Below are positions 16,712 through 28,948 of a stretch of DNA of 64,000 bases, in pieces. Below the pieces are notes generated by a model, which had not been told where the DNA came from, made no database searches, and saw only the letters and a list, made by a program, of their open reading frames with translations. The position numbers and the translations under genes were made by a program. Source of the stretch: Methanohalophilus mahii DSM 5219 (GTDB lineage: Archaea > Halobacteriota > Methanosarcinia > Methanosarcinales > Methanosarcinaceae); the NCBI RefSeq assembly GCF_000025865.1, contig NC_014002.1, positions 930,001 to 994,000 of the forward strand. Reading direction: 5' to 3'. Within the stretch, counting starts at the first letter, position 1; every line of letters starts with the position of its first letter.

Positions 16712-18136
16712 TTATTTTTCCGGGAAGAATTCAATAGCCTGCTCGAGTTCCCTGTGATTTTTGGCATAATCCTTGATATCAATTCCCTGCAGATAGGCAT
16801 CACATGCCTGTATCAGTGCTTTGGCTCCTGATCGGGTTCCTTCCGGATGGGCATGTACTCCCGATCCCATGGTCGTGATGAAATCAACGTTGCCCATCAC
16901 ATCGATGAAGGGCTTCAGCCTTACGGGGTTCAATCCTCCGGAAACAATGGGACAACATTTTTTCATACCTCTCCAGCTGTCTTTTTCCAGGATCACATGG
17001 TGGGCTATGTCTTCATTCACAAGTTCTATGGCATCCTTGTCCGTTTCCATGATCTTGGCCCAGCTCTGGTCGAAGAAATGGCCATGTGAACTCAGGTACT
17101 GGATACCGTGGGCCGCAACAACATCTTCCTCGGGAGTTCCTTTCATTTTTCCGACTCCAGCGGTACCTGTGTGGATTCCGGAGGCGCCTGCCAGGCGTGC
17201 GAATTTAGACAGTACCAGCACGGAAAAACCAATTGGGTTCTCCGGACGTGTGAAGGCACCGTGGGCAGCCCTGTGGAAATGCAGGAAAACATCGGGATAC
17301 CTTCTCCTGATGGTCTGGACAGCCATCCATCCGGCGGTAATACCGTCGATAAGGAAAGCGTAACTTCCCGGTTCAAACCCTGCATTCCTGATCATTTCGC
17401 AGCGCTCGATCATGGTGTCAAAGTCCGGTGCCGAGACGTTGAATGAATGCACTTTTTTCTTCCCGGTTTCCTTTACTGCTTTGTCCATGGCTTCCTTAAC
17501 GTGCTTTACCATCTTGTCGTAGGGGCAGAAGTCCTGATTGGCCTGTGGCTCATCATTTTTGACAAAATCTCCCCCACCTGCCCAGAAGTCATAACAGACT
17601 TCGGCATATTCGGCAGATGTCAATCCCATCTTGGGTTTCACGATGGTACCGAGGATAGGCCTGTCGTAAACTCCGAGATAACTGCGCATGTCATCGACTG
17701 TGAAACCGGGTCCGTCATATTGTTCAAGCATTGAGGGGGGAAACCAGACATCCAGCAGTTTGAGGGCTGATATCTCTTTCATGCCCAGGACGTTTCCCAC
17801 GATGTAGGTCAGGATATTCTGTACATTGCCTCCCCTGTCAAACAATCTCCATGGATAGGCTATCCATACAAGTTCTCTTTCCAGGTCCATCTGGTAGACC
17901 AGGGCATTCATGACCTTTGAGAACTTTGTCTCGGTATTTACCCTGAAATTAGTACCCGTTGATGATTCCGCTGCGATTTCAGCAGCTGCCTGTAACATAT
18001 TCATTTCCCCGCCGGGAACGAGCCTGAAAACCGTAAGCAGGTATTCACCGTTGGTAGGGTCGGGCAACTCAAGGTTCACATAACCTTGCTGTTTGGGATT
18101 CAATGACTGGACTAACTCTTCAATTTTTGAGCTCAT
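16712..18136 (-). CDS. rbcL: RuBisCO large subunit, form II/III
   Basis: Ribulose-1,5-bisphosphate carboxylase, 474 residues. Active-site residues are visible: KPKMG (Lys167, Lys169), the carbamylated Lys193 with Asp195 and Glu196 in DFVKNDE, HFHRA near 286, and the loop 6 Lys330 in GVGKMKG. Between FFDQSW and WRGMKK there are 29 extra residues (about 360-388). Such an insertion is known from the form II/III enzyme of Methanococcoides burtonii, where it supports decamer assembly. In archaea the enzyme works with AMP phosphorylase and ribose-bisphosphate isomerase in nucleotide salvage, giving 3-phosphoglycerate. It follows lhr on the same strand. No partner genes are in the window. Confidence 0.95.
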   Translation of the reverse strand: MSSKIEELVQSLNPKQQGYVNLELPDPTNGEYLLTVFRLVPGGEMNMLQAAAEIAAESSTGTNFRVNTETKFSKVMNALVYQMDLERELVWIAYPWRLFDRGGNVQNILTYIVGNVLGMKEISALKLLDVWFPPSMLEQYDGPGFTVDDMRSYLGVYDRPILGTIVKPKMGLTSAEYAEVCYDFWAGGGDFVKNDEPQANQDFCPYDKMVKHVKEAMDKAVKETGKKKVHSFNVSAPDFDTMIERCEMIRNAGFEPGSYAFLIDGITAGWMAVQTIRRRYPDVFLHFHRAAHGAFTRPENPIGFSVLVLSKFARLAGASGIHTGTAGVGKMKGTPEEDVVAAHGIQYLSSHGHFFDQSWAKIMETDKDAIELVNEDIAHHVILEKDSWRGMKKCCPIVSGGLNPVRLKPFIDVMGNVDFITTMGSGVHAHPEGTRSGAKALIQACDAYLQGIDIKDYAKNHRELEQAIEFFPEK

Positions 18137-18197
18137 GATAAGAATAACAGTTTGTAATGTATTTTAGTTTTTGGAAGGAAACAAAATGCAGACTTCA

Positions 18198-21859
<3,662 letters not shown>

Positions 21860-21872
21860 TTATTCCTTTCCT

Positions 21873-22274
21873 TTAACGCTGGTGTTTTTCAAGTTCATCA
21901 AGTCTGTTTGATAGGTCCTGTAATTTACTGTCAATGCCTTTGAGGTCTTCATGTACTTCTATCAGACGGTTGTACATCGGGCTGCGTGCGTCCTTTACTG
22001 CCTGCTCTTGGGAGAATTTCTGCTTACTGGGAACTATATAAACATAGGCAAACCACATACCTGTGAAAGCCACGAGAAACAGGGCTATTACAAAGAATAA
22101 ATAATGAGGAAACAGGGTGCGTATGAAAGAATCCCCTTCGCTATAATATTGCAATCTGGTGATCATCAGGAAGTTCATCAAGGAGAAAAGGAACATTGTT
22201 TCTCCTACAAGTACAAGTAGTCCTCCCAATTTTGTGGACATGCTTTTTTGCCGGGGTAATATCTTATCGAACAT
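21873..22274 (-). CDS. Two-span membrane protein with C-terminal coiled coil
   Basis: A 133-residue protein with hydrophobic helices at about residues 17-40 and 56-80 and a cytoplasmic-looking heptad-rich tail (about 98-131: VHEDLKGIDSKLQDLSNRL). I recognise no family. It leads the minus-strand run of phosphoesterase, lhr and perhaps rbcL, with only 13 bases to the next gene, so co-transcription with the Lhr pair is likely. It might tether that pair to the membrane, which is speculation. Confidence 0.7.
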   Translation of the reverse strand: MFDKILPRQKSMSTKLGGLLVLVGETMFLFSLMNFLMITRLQYYSEGDSFIRTLFPHYLFFVIALFLVAFTGMWFAYVYIVPSKQKFSQEQAVKDARSPMYNRLIEVHEDLKGIDSKLQDLSNRLDELEKHQR

Positions 22275-22429
22275 AATTCATTTCTCCCTGTGGAATAATG
22301 ACACCTGTTATATGATTATTTTTTCAGAAGGTAGAAATCTGACTATTATCATTTTTCCTAATTGTATATTTGATTGTCGCGCATAATATTCATGCACTTT
22401 TATATATTTATAACTTGAATATAGAAATA

Positions 22430-22438
22430 AATATATAA
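22430..22438 (+). promoter_or_regulatory. TATA box of the solute-binding protein gene
   Basis: A strong TATATAAA element lies 36-44 bases before the ATG at 22474. Transcription would start near 22460, giving a short leader. On the opposite strand an AT-rich box at about 22397-22412 could serve the membrane protein gene that starts at 22274. Confidence 0.5.
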
Positions 22439-22473
22439 ACAAGCTTTATGTTATCTTGTCTGGCGATTATTTT

Positions 22474-23709
22474 ATGAAGCGAATAACAGGTTTTTTAATA
22501 GCTATTTTAATTTTGTCAACTCTGGGAATGGGTTGTACCGAATCGACAGAAGAACCTGCCACCGAATCGGCAGATATCACCATAGGTGCTCTTTTACCAG
22601 TAACAGGTGACCTTGATTCTATCGGTGTGGCAAGCCAGACAGCTCTTGAGTTATCCAGTAAAGACATTAATGATTATTTCTCAGGACTTGGTTCAGATAA
22701 GCATGTGGAAGTGGTAATTAAGGATACTGAGGACAATCCGGCTAAAGCGCTGGAACAACTCAAAGCACTTGATGAGATGGGTATAAAGATTGTTATTGGT
22801 CCCCAGTCAAGTAACAATGCAGAAGCAGTTTTGGAGTATGCTGAAAACAATGGTATAGTTCTCTTGAGTACTGCCTCCACAGCTCCTTCTCTGGCTGTAG
22901 CTGATGATAACCTCTTCAGGCTTGTGCCTGATGACAGTAATCAGGGAATGGTTCTCGCTACAATGATGAAAGAAGAAAAAGTCGATACTGTAATTCCAAT
23001 TTACAGGAACGATACATGGGGTAATGGTCTGAGTGAAGAAACTGCAAAGCACTTTGATGGAACAGTAATGGAAGGAATCAGCTATGACTCTGCAACTGAG
23101 GATTTTTCCGCAGAAGTTAAAGCCTTGAATGAAAAGGTAATTTCTGCAACATCCGATTCCAATGAGGATTCAGTGGCAGTTCTCCTGTGTTCTTATGAAG
23201 AGGTTATGGAAATCTTCTCACTGGCCGAAGAATATCCTGCACTATCAAATGTCAAGTGGTATGGTAGTGATGGTGTAGCCCTAAATGAAAAGTTACTTGA
23301 AGAGGAAGTTGCCGGTTTTGCTGTGAAAACCAACCTCAGAGCACCAATCTATGGCTATGAGGAAGAAAACGACCGCTACCAAGTAATCGAATCCAGAATT
23401 GAGGAAGAACTCGGCAGGGCTCCTGAAACTTATGCACTGGCTGCATATGATGCTCTTTGGCTAACCACATTTGTGGACCTCGATGCATTGCCTGAGAATG
23501 ATGAAAGCACAAAACTGGCAATGAATACCCTTTCAGATACTTACTTCGGTGTCACCGGCTGGACAAAGCTGGATGAAAATGGTGACAGGGTACACTGGGA
23601 TTACGACATCTGGGCAATCAATGAGAATGATGGGAATTACGAATGGAAACTTGATGCCAGGTATCAGGTCGACCCAGGAGAAGAAGGTAAATTGATGTAC
23701 GTTGAATAA
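22474..23709 (+). CDS. ABC transporter substrate-binding lipoprotein, branched-chain amino acid type
   Basis: A 411-residue periplasmic-binding-protein type I (Peripla_BP_6, LivJ-like). The signal peptide ends in a lipobox (LGMGC, Cys21), followed by a Thr/Glu linker. ITIGALLPVTGDL, VVIKDTEDNPAKAL and VIGPQSSNNAEAVLEYA are standard for the family. It would capture an amino acid or a similar small ligand outside the membrane. ATG 22474 is taken as the start because the signal peptide begins there. The permease and ATPase genes are not adjacent, so it may be an orphan receptor. Confidence 0.85.
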   Translation: MKRITGFLIAILILSTLGMGCTESTEEPATESADITIGALLPVTGDLDSIGVASQTALELSSKDINDYFSGLGSDKHVEVVIKDTEDNPAKALEQLKALDEMGIKIVIGPQSSNNAEAVLEYAENNGIVLLSTASTAPSLAVADDNLFRLVPDDSNQGMVLATMMKEEKVDTVIPIYRNDTWGNGLSEETAKHFDGTVMEGISYDSATEDFSAEVKALNEKVISATSDSNEDSVAVLLCSYEEVMEIFSLAEEYPALSNVKWYGSDGVALNEKLLEEEVAGFAVKTNLRAPIYGYEEENDRYQVIESRIEEELGRAPETYALAAYDALWLTTFVDLDALPENDESTKLAMNTLSDTYFGVTGWTKLDENGDRVHWDYDIWAINENDGNYEWKLDARYQVDPGEEGKLMYVE

Positions 23710-23789
23710 AAGTGGTGTCTGTCACCACACGTTTTCTTTTTTGTCTTCCTATAAAGTCACCGATTCCCATTTTTAATTTGTCGAAAACC

Positions 23790-23797
23790 TTATATTT
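23790..23797 (+). promoter_or_regulatory. Box A of the tRNA-Val promoter
   Basis: TTATATTT lies about 33-40 bases before the tRNA 5' end, the expected distance for an archaeal stable-RNA promoter. Confidence 0.6.
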
Positions 23798-23829
23798 TAT
23801 TGTGGTTCACTTGGGTGAATATCTTTTAT

Positions 23830-23903
23830 GGGCCCGTAGTCTAGCCGGTTATGACGTCGCCTTCACACGGCGGAGATCCTGGATTCGAATTCCAGTGGGC
23901 CCA
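23830..23903 (+). tRNA. tRNA-Val (anticodon CAC)
   Basis: A complete cloverleaf: acceptor GGGCCCG / TGGGCCC with discriminator A, a D arm with GG in the loop, anticodon stem TCGCC / GGCGG around the loop TTCACAC (anticodon CAC, reading GTG), variable loop AGATC, and T arm CTGGA-TTCGAAT-TCCAG. No 3' CCA is encoded and no intron is present. The YggS-type gene ends a few bases downstream on the other strand. Confidence 0.95.
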
Positions 23904-23911
23904 TTGAATTC

Positions 23912-24562
23912 TCAATACTTCCTTTCCCCGAATATAGCCGAACCCACACGCACCATCGTAGCCCCTTCCTCTATGGCTACCATGTAGTCATTGGACATAC
24001 CCATTGATAATTCCTGAATATCGATGTTGCCCCCGTTTTCCTGCTTCATTTCATCAAAAAGGGCTTTCATCTTTTGGAAATAGGGACGGGTTTGTTCGGC
24101 AGGGACAAAAGGAGGGATGCACATCAGCCCTTCCACACGGATATTTTGAAGGGAGCGAATTTCGTTTATCACTTCTTTGATCCTGTCCAGCCTGAAACCA
24201 TGTTTCTGTGGCTCATTGCCTATGTTTACCTGAAGGAAGACCCTTTGCACCTTATCGATATCCCCGGCTCTAGTGTCAATATTATTTATTACTTTCAGGG
24301 AGTCGACTGACTGGATAACATCAAAATACTCCACGGCCCTTTTGACTTTGTTAGTCTGCAGATGGCCTATCAGATGTGTTTCACAGGGCAGGATTTTCTC
24401 ACTTTTATCTTCATATTCCTGAACCCGGTTCTCTCCGATTATGGTAGCTCCGGCCCGGATGGCTTCGTTGATCCTTTCAGGTTCAATAGTCTTGGTGACA
24501 CAAACAAGTGTCTTGTCCCCGATTTCCTCGAGAATCCTCTTGATATTTTCATCGACTGGCAT
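23912..24562 (-). CDS. YggS/PLPBP family pyridoxal-phosphate homeostasis protein
   Basis: A 216-residue alanine-racemase-fold protein that binds pyridoxal 5'-phosphate and helps keep its level steady. VCVTKT near residue 21 holds the PLP lysine. GATIIGENRVQEY, HLIGHLQTNKVKRAV, FLQVNIGNEPQKHGF, LSMGMSNDY and RVGSAIFGER are all standard for the family. The length is normal. It is monocistronic, between the tRNA gene and a divergent region before the rubredoxin fusion gene. Confidence 0.9.
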   Translation of the reverse strand: MPVDENIKRILEEIGDKTLVCVTKTIEPERINEAIRAGATIIGENRVQEYEDKSEKILPCETHLIGHLQTNKVKRAVEYFDVIQSVDSLKVINNIDTRAGDIDKVQRVFLQVNIGNEPQKHGFRLDRIKEVINEIRSLQNIRVEGLMCIPPFVPAEQTRPYFQKMKALFDEMKQENGGNIDIQELSMGMSNDYMVAIEEGATMVRVGSAIFGERKY

Positions 24563-24880
24563 TGATGTCCCCGTGATGCTTTATTCAAAATCTGGTATAT
24601 TTAAATCATTCTGATTGTGAATTTTATTCTGGTATCTGCCGGCAAGATGGGAAGTGATAGGAATACTTTTTCAAAGCATTTTATTAAAACCACAGGAAAA
24701 ATTATCATTCATTAGTATCAACATAGTTTCGGTATATAATTGTTAGACTTGCAGCTATTGACAAATCTCAGGGGTAGATGTTTGTGTTAAGGGAAATTCA
24801 TTGTTTGGAGTTCCCTGCATTTGATAAACAATCCTGTCACATGAATGCTACATATAATAGGGGAATTTTGGAGGAAATGC
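24563..24880. other. Divergent intergenic region
   Basis: 318 bases with no supported gene. It should carry the promoter of the YggS-type gene (TATATTTAA near 24595-24603) and that of the rubredoxin-TPP gene (GTATATAATTG near 24732-24742 is the best candidate). A short GGGAA/TTCCC inverted repeat at about 24790-24816 lies in the leader of the latter. Confidence 0.4.
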
Positions 24881-26659
24881 ATGGCAAAATACAGATGTTC
24901 GGTTTGTAACTGGGTTTATGATGAGGAGGCTGAAGGACAGGATTTTGATTCACTGCCTGATGACTATACATGTCCGGTATGCGGGGCTCCCAAATCCGCT
25001 TTTGTTCCTGAAGGCGGGGAAAAGGAAGATGAATCGGTAGAAACGACTGTTGCCGATAAGATCGTCGAACAACTGGAAGCATTCGGTGTCAGGTTTGTCT
25101 ATGGGATTCCCGGGGATTCCAACCTGCCCCTGATAGACTCCATCCGCAGGAGTGATAAAATAAAATTCATTCTCACAAGACACGAAGAGACCGCTGCTTT
25201 CATGGCTTCTGCGCATGGAAAAATCACCGGCGGGCTGGGGGTCTGTATCTCCATAGCGGGTCCCGGCTCTACAAACCTTATCACCGGCTTAATGGACGCT
25301 GCAACTGATAGAAGTCCGGTACTTGCCTTTGCCGGTCAGGTGGCAGAGGTCTATCTTGGTAGTGAGGCCTTTCAGGAGATCGACCAGATAGAACTGTTCT
25401 CCCCCTTTGCTGAATTTACAGAAACCATTGCCCGGGAGAATCAGGCGCTCGGTCTGGTCACAAGGGCTACTAAATATGCCTTCAAAAAACCCGGTGTTGC
25501 GGTACTCAGCACACCCACTGATATCCTTGCCGGCAAACTTAACGGGGATGTATATTCCGCAGAAAAGAGGTTGTTTTCAAACCAGACTGCTCCCAGGTCT
25601 GAAGATGTAAAAAAGGCTGCAGAATTGATAAACAATCACGGGAAAGTCACTCTCTTTGCAGGTTGGGGCTGTCGCCACAGTGGTGAATTGCTAACACAAC
25701 TTTCACAAAAAATCAAAGCCCCAATTGCCACCACTTCTAGGGCCAAGGGTGTGGTACACGAAACCGATCGTTATAGTCTGGGTGTACTTGGTTCAATAGG
25801 GTCAAAACATGCAGCAAAAGCTGTACAAAATAGTGACCTTCTAGTTATCATAGGTTCGGGTTTCAGACAGGCCAACCTTGTTCCTTCAGGAATCAAAATT
25901 GTCCAGATAGATATCGATCCGACCAAAACCGGAAAGACCTTTGATGTAGATGCAGCTATTGTCGCAGATGCGGATCTTGTACTAAGGGATCTTCTCCCCC
26001 TTGTTGATGAAAAGGAAGAAAACACTGGGTTTTTAGAACACATCGACCGGATGAAAAAGGAGCATTATGAGGAACTGGAGGCTGATGCAAAGGACCTCTC
26101 CATCCCTGTAAATCCCGGTTATGTGATACAGGCCATTAAACGCCATGCAGCCACTGATGCTATAATTTGTTTAGATGTGGGCGACCATACATACTGGTTC
26201 TACAAGAAATTCATGTGTGAAGGGCAGAAGACTTTCATGTGTGCTAATATTGCCAGTATGGGATTCGGACTGCCGGCGGCCCTTTCGGCAAAACTTGATA
26301 ATCCTGACAGGCAGGTAATTTGTGTCACAGGAGATGGCGGGTTTGGAATGCTTATGGCTGATTTCACCACTGCTGTGCGTGAAGAGCTTGGGATCAATGT
26401 CATTGTCTTTAATGACGGCAAACTCAAGAACATAAAAAAAGAAGAACTAAGGTCCAGTTATCCTGAATTTGGTGTTAGTTTCCCCAATCCCAATTTTGCG
26501 GAATATGCAAACACTACCGGAGGCGAAGGTTACAGGATAGAGGATCCGGCAAAACTGGATGAAGCTCTTGAAGAAGCATTCAAATCCACCAGACCTACTC
26601 TTATCGATGTGGTTGTAGATCCTGATAAGACTGCTGCAAGTACCAAAAGAGCGGATTGA
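24881..26659 (+). CDS. Rubredoxin domain fused to a TPP-dependent pyruvate oxidase/acetolactate synthase-like enzyme
   Basis: A 592-residue protein. Residues 1-42 are a rubredoxin-like iron domain (Cys6, Cys9, Cys31, Cys34). Residues 55-590 are a full thiamine-diphosphate enzyme of the acetolactate synthase/pyruvate oxidase family: catalytic Glu102 in RHEETAA, a central domain at about 240-380, and the TPP/Mg motif GDGGFGML near 487 ending in FND. It would decarboxylate a 2-oxo acid. The rubredoxin part suggests that electrons leave through, or enter from, a one-electron carrier rather than oxygen. The start at 24881 is set by GGAGG eight bases upstream. A terminator hairpin follows, so it is monocistronic. 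Confidence 0.85.
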   Translation: MAKYRCSVCNWVYDEEAEGQDFDSLPDDYTCPVCGAPKSAFVPEGGEKEDESVETTVADKIVEQLEAFGVRFVYGIPGDSNLPLIDSIRRSDKIKFILTRHEETAAFMASAHGKITGGLGVCISIAGPGSTNLITGLMDAATDRSPVLAFAGQVAEVYLGSEAFQEIDQIELFSPFAEFTETIARENQALGLVTRATKYAFKKPGVAVLSTPTDILAGKLNGDVYSAEKRLFSNQTAPRSEDVKKAAELINNHGKVTLFAGWGCRHSGELLTQLSQKIKAPIATTSRAKGVVHETDRYSLGVLGSIGSKHAAKAVQNSDLLVIIGSGFRQANLVPSGIKIVQIDIDPTKTGKTFDVDAAIVADADLVLRDLLPLVDEKEENTGFLEHIDRMKKEHYEELEADAKDLSIPVNPGYVIQAIKRHAATDAIICLDVGDHTYWFYKKFMCEGQKTFMCANIASMGFGLPAALSAKLDNPDRQVICVTGDGGFGMLMADFTTAVREELGINVIVFNDGKLKNIKKEELRSSYPEFGVSFPNPNFAEYANTTGGEGYRIEDPAKLDEALEEAFKSTRPTLIDVVVDPDKTAASTKRAD

Positions 26660-26675
26660 ATATAACAGTGATATA

Positions 26676-26717
26676 TGCCGGCTATATGATGTCCTGCCGG
26701 CAAAATTCATTTTTTTG
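26676..26717 (+). terminator. Hairpin terminator after the rubredoxin-TPP gene
   Basis: Perfect 7-base arms, TGCCGGC (26676-26682) and GCCGGCA (26696-26702), are followed by a T-run at about 26710-26717. It lies 16 bases after the stop codon. Confidence 0.6.
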
Positions 26718-26767
26718 GTTTGGGTAAAACGCAACTTTTTAACCAATAATTCCCAAAATAGAAGTAT

Positions 26768-27112
26768 ATGGCACGTAAACTAGATGAAAAAGACATAAAT
26801 TTACTGAAAAAGCTTGCACCTGAGTGCAGTGATCTGGAATGTAGCAGTTCAGGTGTCAATTTCAAGTCAATCCTGCCACCTGTTGCAAATCATTTCTCCA
26901 AGGATATATCTGATTTCTCCCATCGTCTGGAGTCACTCTCAGAAAAGGAACTGGAATATCTGCTGGATCTGATAAAAGATGGCAGAGAAAGTCTTGGTTG
27001 CTTGAGACCGGATTATGTCATGGCTTTTCAGGAAATAATTGCCAGTAGGGTGGGAGGAAAACAGGCTGGTGAAATTATCAGGATTTATACTGCTAATGAT
27101 ATCTGTGAATAA
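26768..27112 (+). CDS. Hypothetical protein, 114 aa
   Basis: A soluble, mostly helical protein of 114 residues with an N-terminal basic segment and a Cys pair in APECSDLECSSS (about residues 17-28). The helix SEKELEYLLDLIKDGRESL in the middle is amphipathic. No family is recognised and no clear ribosome binding site precedes the ATG, so the transcript may be leaderless. It lies between the TPP enzyme and the thiamine operon but is separated from both by more than 100 bases. Confidence 0.6.
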   Translation: MARKLDEKDINLLKKLAPECSDLECSSSGVNFKSILPPVANHFSKDISDFSHRLESLSEKELEYLLDLIKDGRESLGCLRPDYVMAFQEIIASRVGGKQAGEIIRIYTANDICE

Positions 27113-27260
27113 ATTGTAGAAAGGCAATAAACCTGTAAATCCTAGCATTCTATCTTAATTCTCTTTTTACCATCTGGCTGACGTAAGGTTTATTAGATAT
27201 TATGCAACATCTATTCACGATTGTGAAAAACCAATAATGGAAATTTTACGGAGGAAGGCA

Positions 27261-28052
27261 ATGAAGGATGCATTAAAAACACTGAGAGAAACAAAACCAT
27301 TGGTCCATCATATCACCAACTGGGTTACAATTTATGACTGTGCAAATATAACAAGGGCTTTTGGCGCTCTTCCCGTAATGGCTCATGCTGTAGAAGAATG
27401 TGCTGATATGACTAAAATTTCCTCTGCTCTTGTACTTAACATCGGAACCCTGACGTCTGAACTTATTGAATCCATGATAATTTCCGCAAAGGCTGCAAAC
27501 AAAAAACAAATTCCTGTTGTACTCGATATAGTAGGAGTAGGGGCAACCCAATTCAGAAACCAAATGGCTGCAAAGATCCTTGACAGTGCTCATGTTGATA
27601 TCATTAAAGGCAACTATTCTGAGATTGCAAAACTGGCAGGTGAAAATGCCCGCACAAAAGGAGTTGAAGCAACTTCTATCAATGCTGATCCCGGCCGGCT
27701 TGCAAAGAATTTGGCCATCTCAAGATCATGTACTGTTGTGATGACCGGCAAAGAAGATATAGTCAGTGATGGTTCAAGGATATTTTCCATAAAAAATGGC
27801 CATGCAGAAATGGGTTCAATTGTGGGCACCGGTTGCATGGCTGCTTCAATAATTGGTTCATTTGCAGCTCTGAACGATGATTTCTGTGATGCAGCAATAG
27901 ATGCTTTATCTTTCTTTGGGGTTGCCGGGGAATTTGCGGCTGCTAAGTCAACCGGCAGCGGCAGTTTCAAGATGCATTTATATGATGAAGTATCCGGGCT
28001 TACTGATGAAAAAGCAGGACCTATGACTAATGTTGAGAGTATTGAAGGCTGA
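27261..28052 (+). CDS. thiM: Hydroxyethylthiazole kinase
   Basis: ThiM, 263 residues, phosphorylates 4-methyl-5-hydroxyethylthiazole with ATP for thiamine salvage. The family motifs are present: VHHITNWVT near residue 16, ALVLNIGTL near 60, DIVGVGAT near 92, IIKGNYSEI near 113 and GTGCMAASI near 193 with the catalytic Cys. The start is ATG 27261 behind GGAGG; an ATG 24 bases earlier lacks a ribosome binding site. It leads an operon with thiE, a ThiS-like carrier and a tRNA thiolase. Confidence 0.95.
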   Translation: MKDALKTLRETKPLVHHITNWVTIYDCANITRAFGALPVMAHAVEECADMTKISSALVLNIGTLTSELIESMIISAKAANKKQIPVVLDIVGVGATQFRNQMAAKILDSAHVDIIKGNYSEIAKLAGENARTKGVEATSINADPGRLAKNLAISRSCTVVMTGKEDIVSDGSRIFSIKNGHAEMGSIVGTGCMAASIIGSFAALNDDFCDAAIDALSFFGVAGEFAAAKSTGSGSFKMHLYDEVSGLTDEKAGPMTNVESIEG

Positions 28053-28079
28053 ATTATAGATTTATGAGGGTCTACATTT

Positions 28080-28742
28080 ATGGCATTCTGGAAATCTTTG
28101 CTTAAAGATATTGATTTCTACCTTGTGACAGATTCCGGCCTATCCAGGAAAGGTACATTGTCCGATGTAAAATGTGCAGTAGCGGCCGGGTGTAAGATTG
28201 TTCAGTATCGGGAGAAAGACAAGACCACAAAAGAGATGATTGAAGAGGCGATCTTGATCAGGAAAATATGTGGCGAAAATGCTATCTTTCTGGTAAATGA
28301 CCGTATCGATGTAGCCCTGGCTGCAGGAGCTGATGGGGTACATATCGGACAGGACGATATGCCGATTGATTCTGCGAGAAGGATTCTAGGTGAAAATAAG
28401 ATAATCGGACTTACAGTCCATGATACAGATGAAGCAATCGAGGCAGAAAGAAAAGGAGCTGATTACGTAGGTTTCAGTCCGGTATTTGATACTACTACTA
28501 AAAAGGATGCGGGTATGGGTGTTGGGCCGGAAAGAATTCAGGCTGTGAGAAAGACAATTAATATTCCGATCGTTGCTATAGGGGGTATCAATAAAGACAA
28601 CTGTATTTCAGTTATTGAAAAAGGAGTCGATAGTTTGGTTGCTATTTCCGCAATCGTTTGTAGTGATGATGTCAGGAGAGAAACAGAGTATTTCATTGAA
28701 ACTATACGCAAAACAAAACAAAAATATATCCAGCAAAGTTAA
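28080..28742 (+). CDS. thiE: Thiamine-phosphate synthase
   Basis: ThiE, 220 residues, joins hydroxymethylpyrimidine diphosphate to thiazole phosphate to give thiamine phosphate. TIM-barrel motifs: [57 protein letters not shown] and IVAIGGIN. It lies 27 bases after thiM, with GAGGG upstream. The two genes together allow thiamine salvage from exogenous or recycled thiazole. Confidence 0.95.
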   Translation: MAFWKSLLKDIDFYLVTDSGLSRKGTLSDVKCAVAAGCKIVQYREKDKTTKEMIEEAILIRKICGENAIFLVNDRIDVALAAGADGVHIGQDDMPIDSARRILGENKIIGLTVHDTDEAIEAERKGADYVGFSPVFDTTTKKDAGMGVGPERIQAVRKTINIPIVAIGGINKDNCISVIEKGVDSLVAISAIVCSDDVRRETEYFIETIRKTKQKYIQQS

Positions 28743-28756
28743 TGTAAAGTGATAAA

Positions 28757-28948
28757 ATGATTCTGCATTTATCAGATAATTCTATAGAAATCCGGGCTGA
28801 TAGTATACCGTTGAAAGATGTACTGGAAATGGCAGGTATAAATCCTTTATCTGTTATTGTAGCAAGGGAAGGGACCGTAATACCAGCAGAAGCAACTGTA
28901 CATTCTGAAGATACCCTTAAAGTATATACGATATCCCATGGTGGCTGA
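28757..28948 (+). CDS. ThiS/MoaD-like ubiquitin-fold sulfur carrier
   Basis: A 63-residue beta-grasp protein ending in Gly-Gly (SHGG), the mark of sulfur carriers such as ThiS, MoaD and archaeal SAMPs. An E1-like enzyme would adenylate the C-terminus, which then receives sulfur. IPLKDVLEMAGINP and VIVAREGTVIP match the helix and turn of ThiS-type folds. Its last codons overlap the start of the thiolase gene by 11 bases, so it most likely donates sulfur to that enzyme. A link to thiazole formation is the alternative, given thiM and thiE upstream. Confidence 0.8.
   Translation: MILHLSDNSIEIRADSIPLKDVLEMAGINPLSVIVAREGTVIPAEATVHSEDTLKVYTISHGG

Noticed and set aside
24637-24644. TGCCGGCA before the rubredoxin-TPP gene, also present in the terminator after it
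   Set aside because: A short palindrome that is likely to recur by chance; the two sites differ in context.
27113-27260. Possible TPP riboswitch before thiM (a CTGACG-like string)
   Set aside because: The conserved CUGAGA and the second TPP-binding half are missing, and no matching stems are seen.
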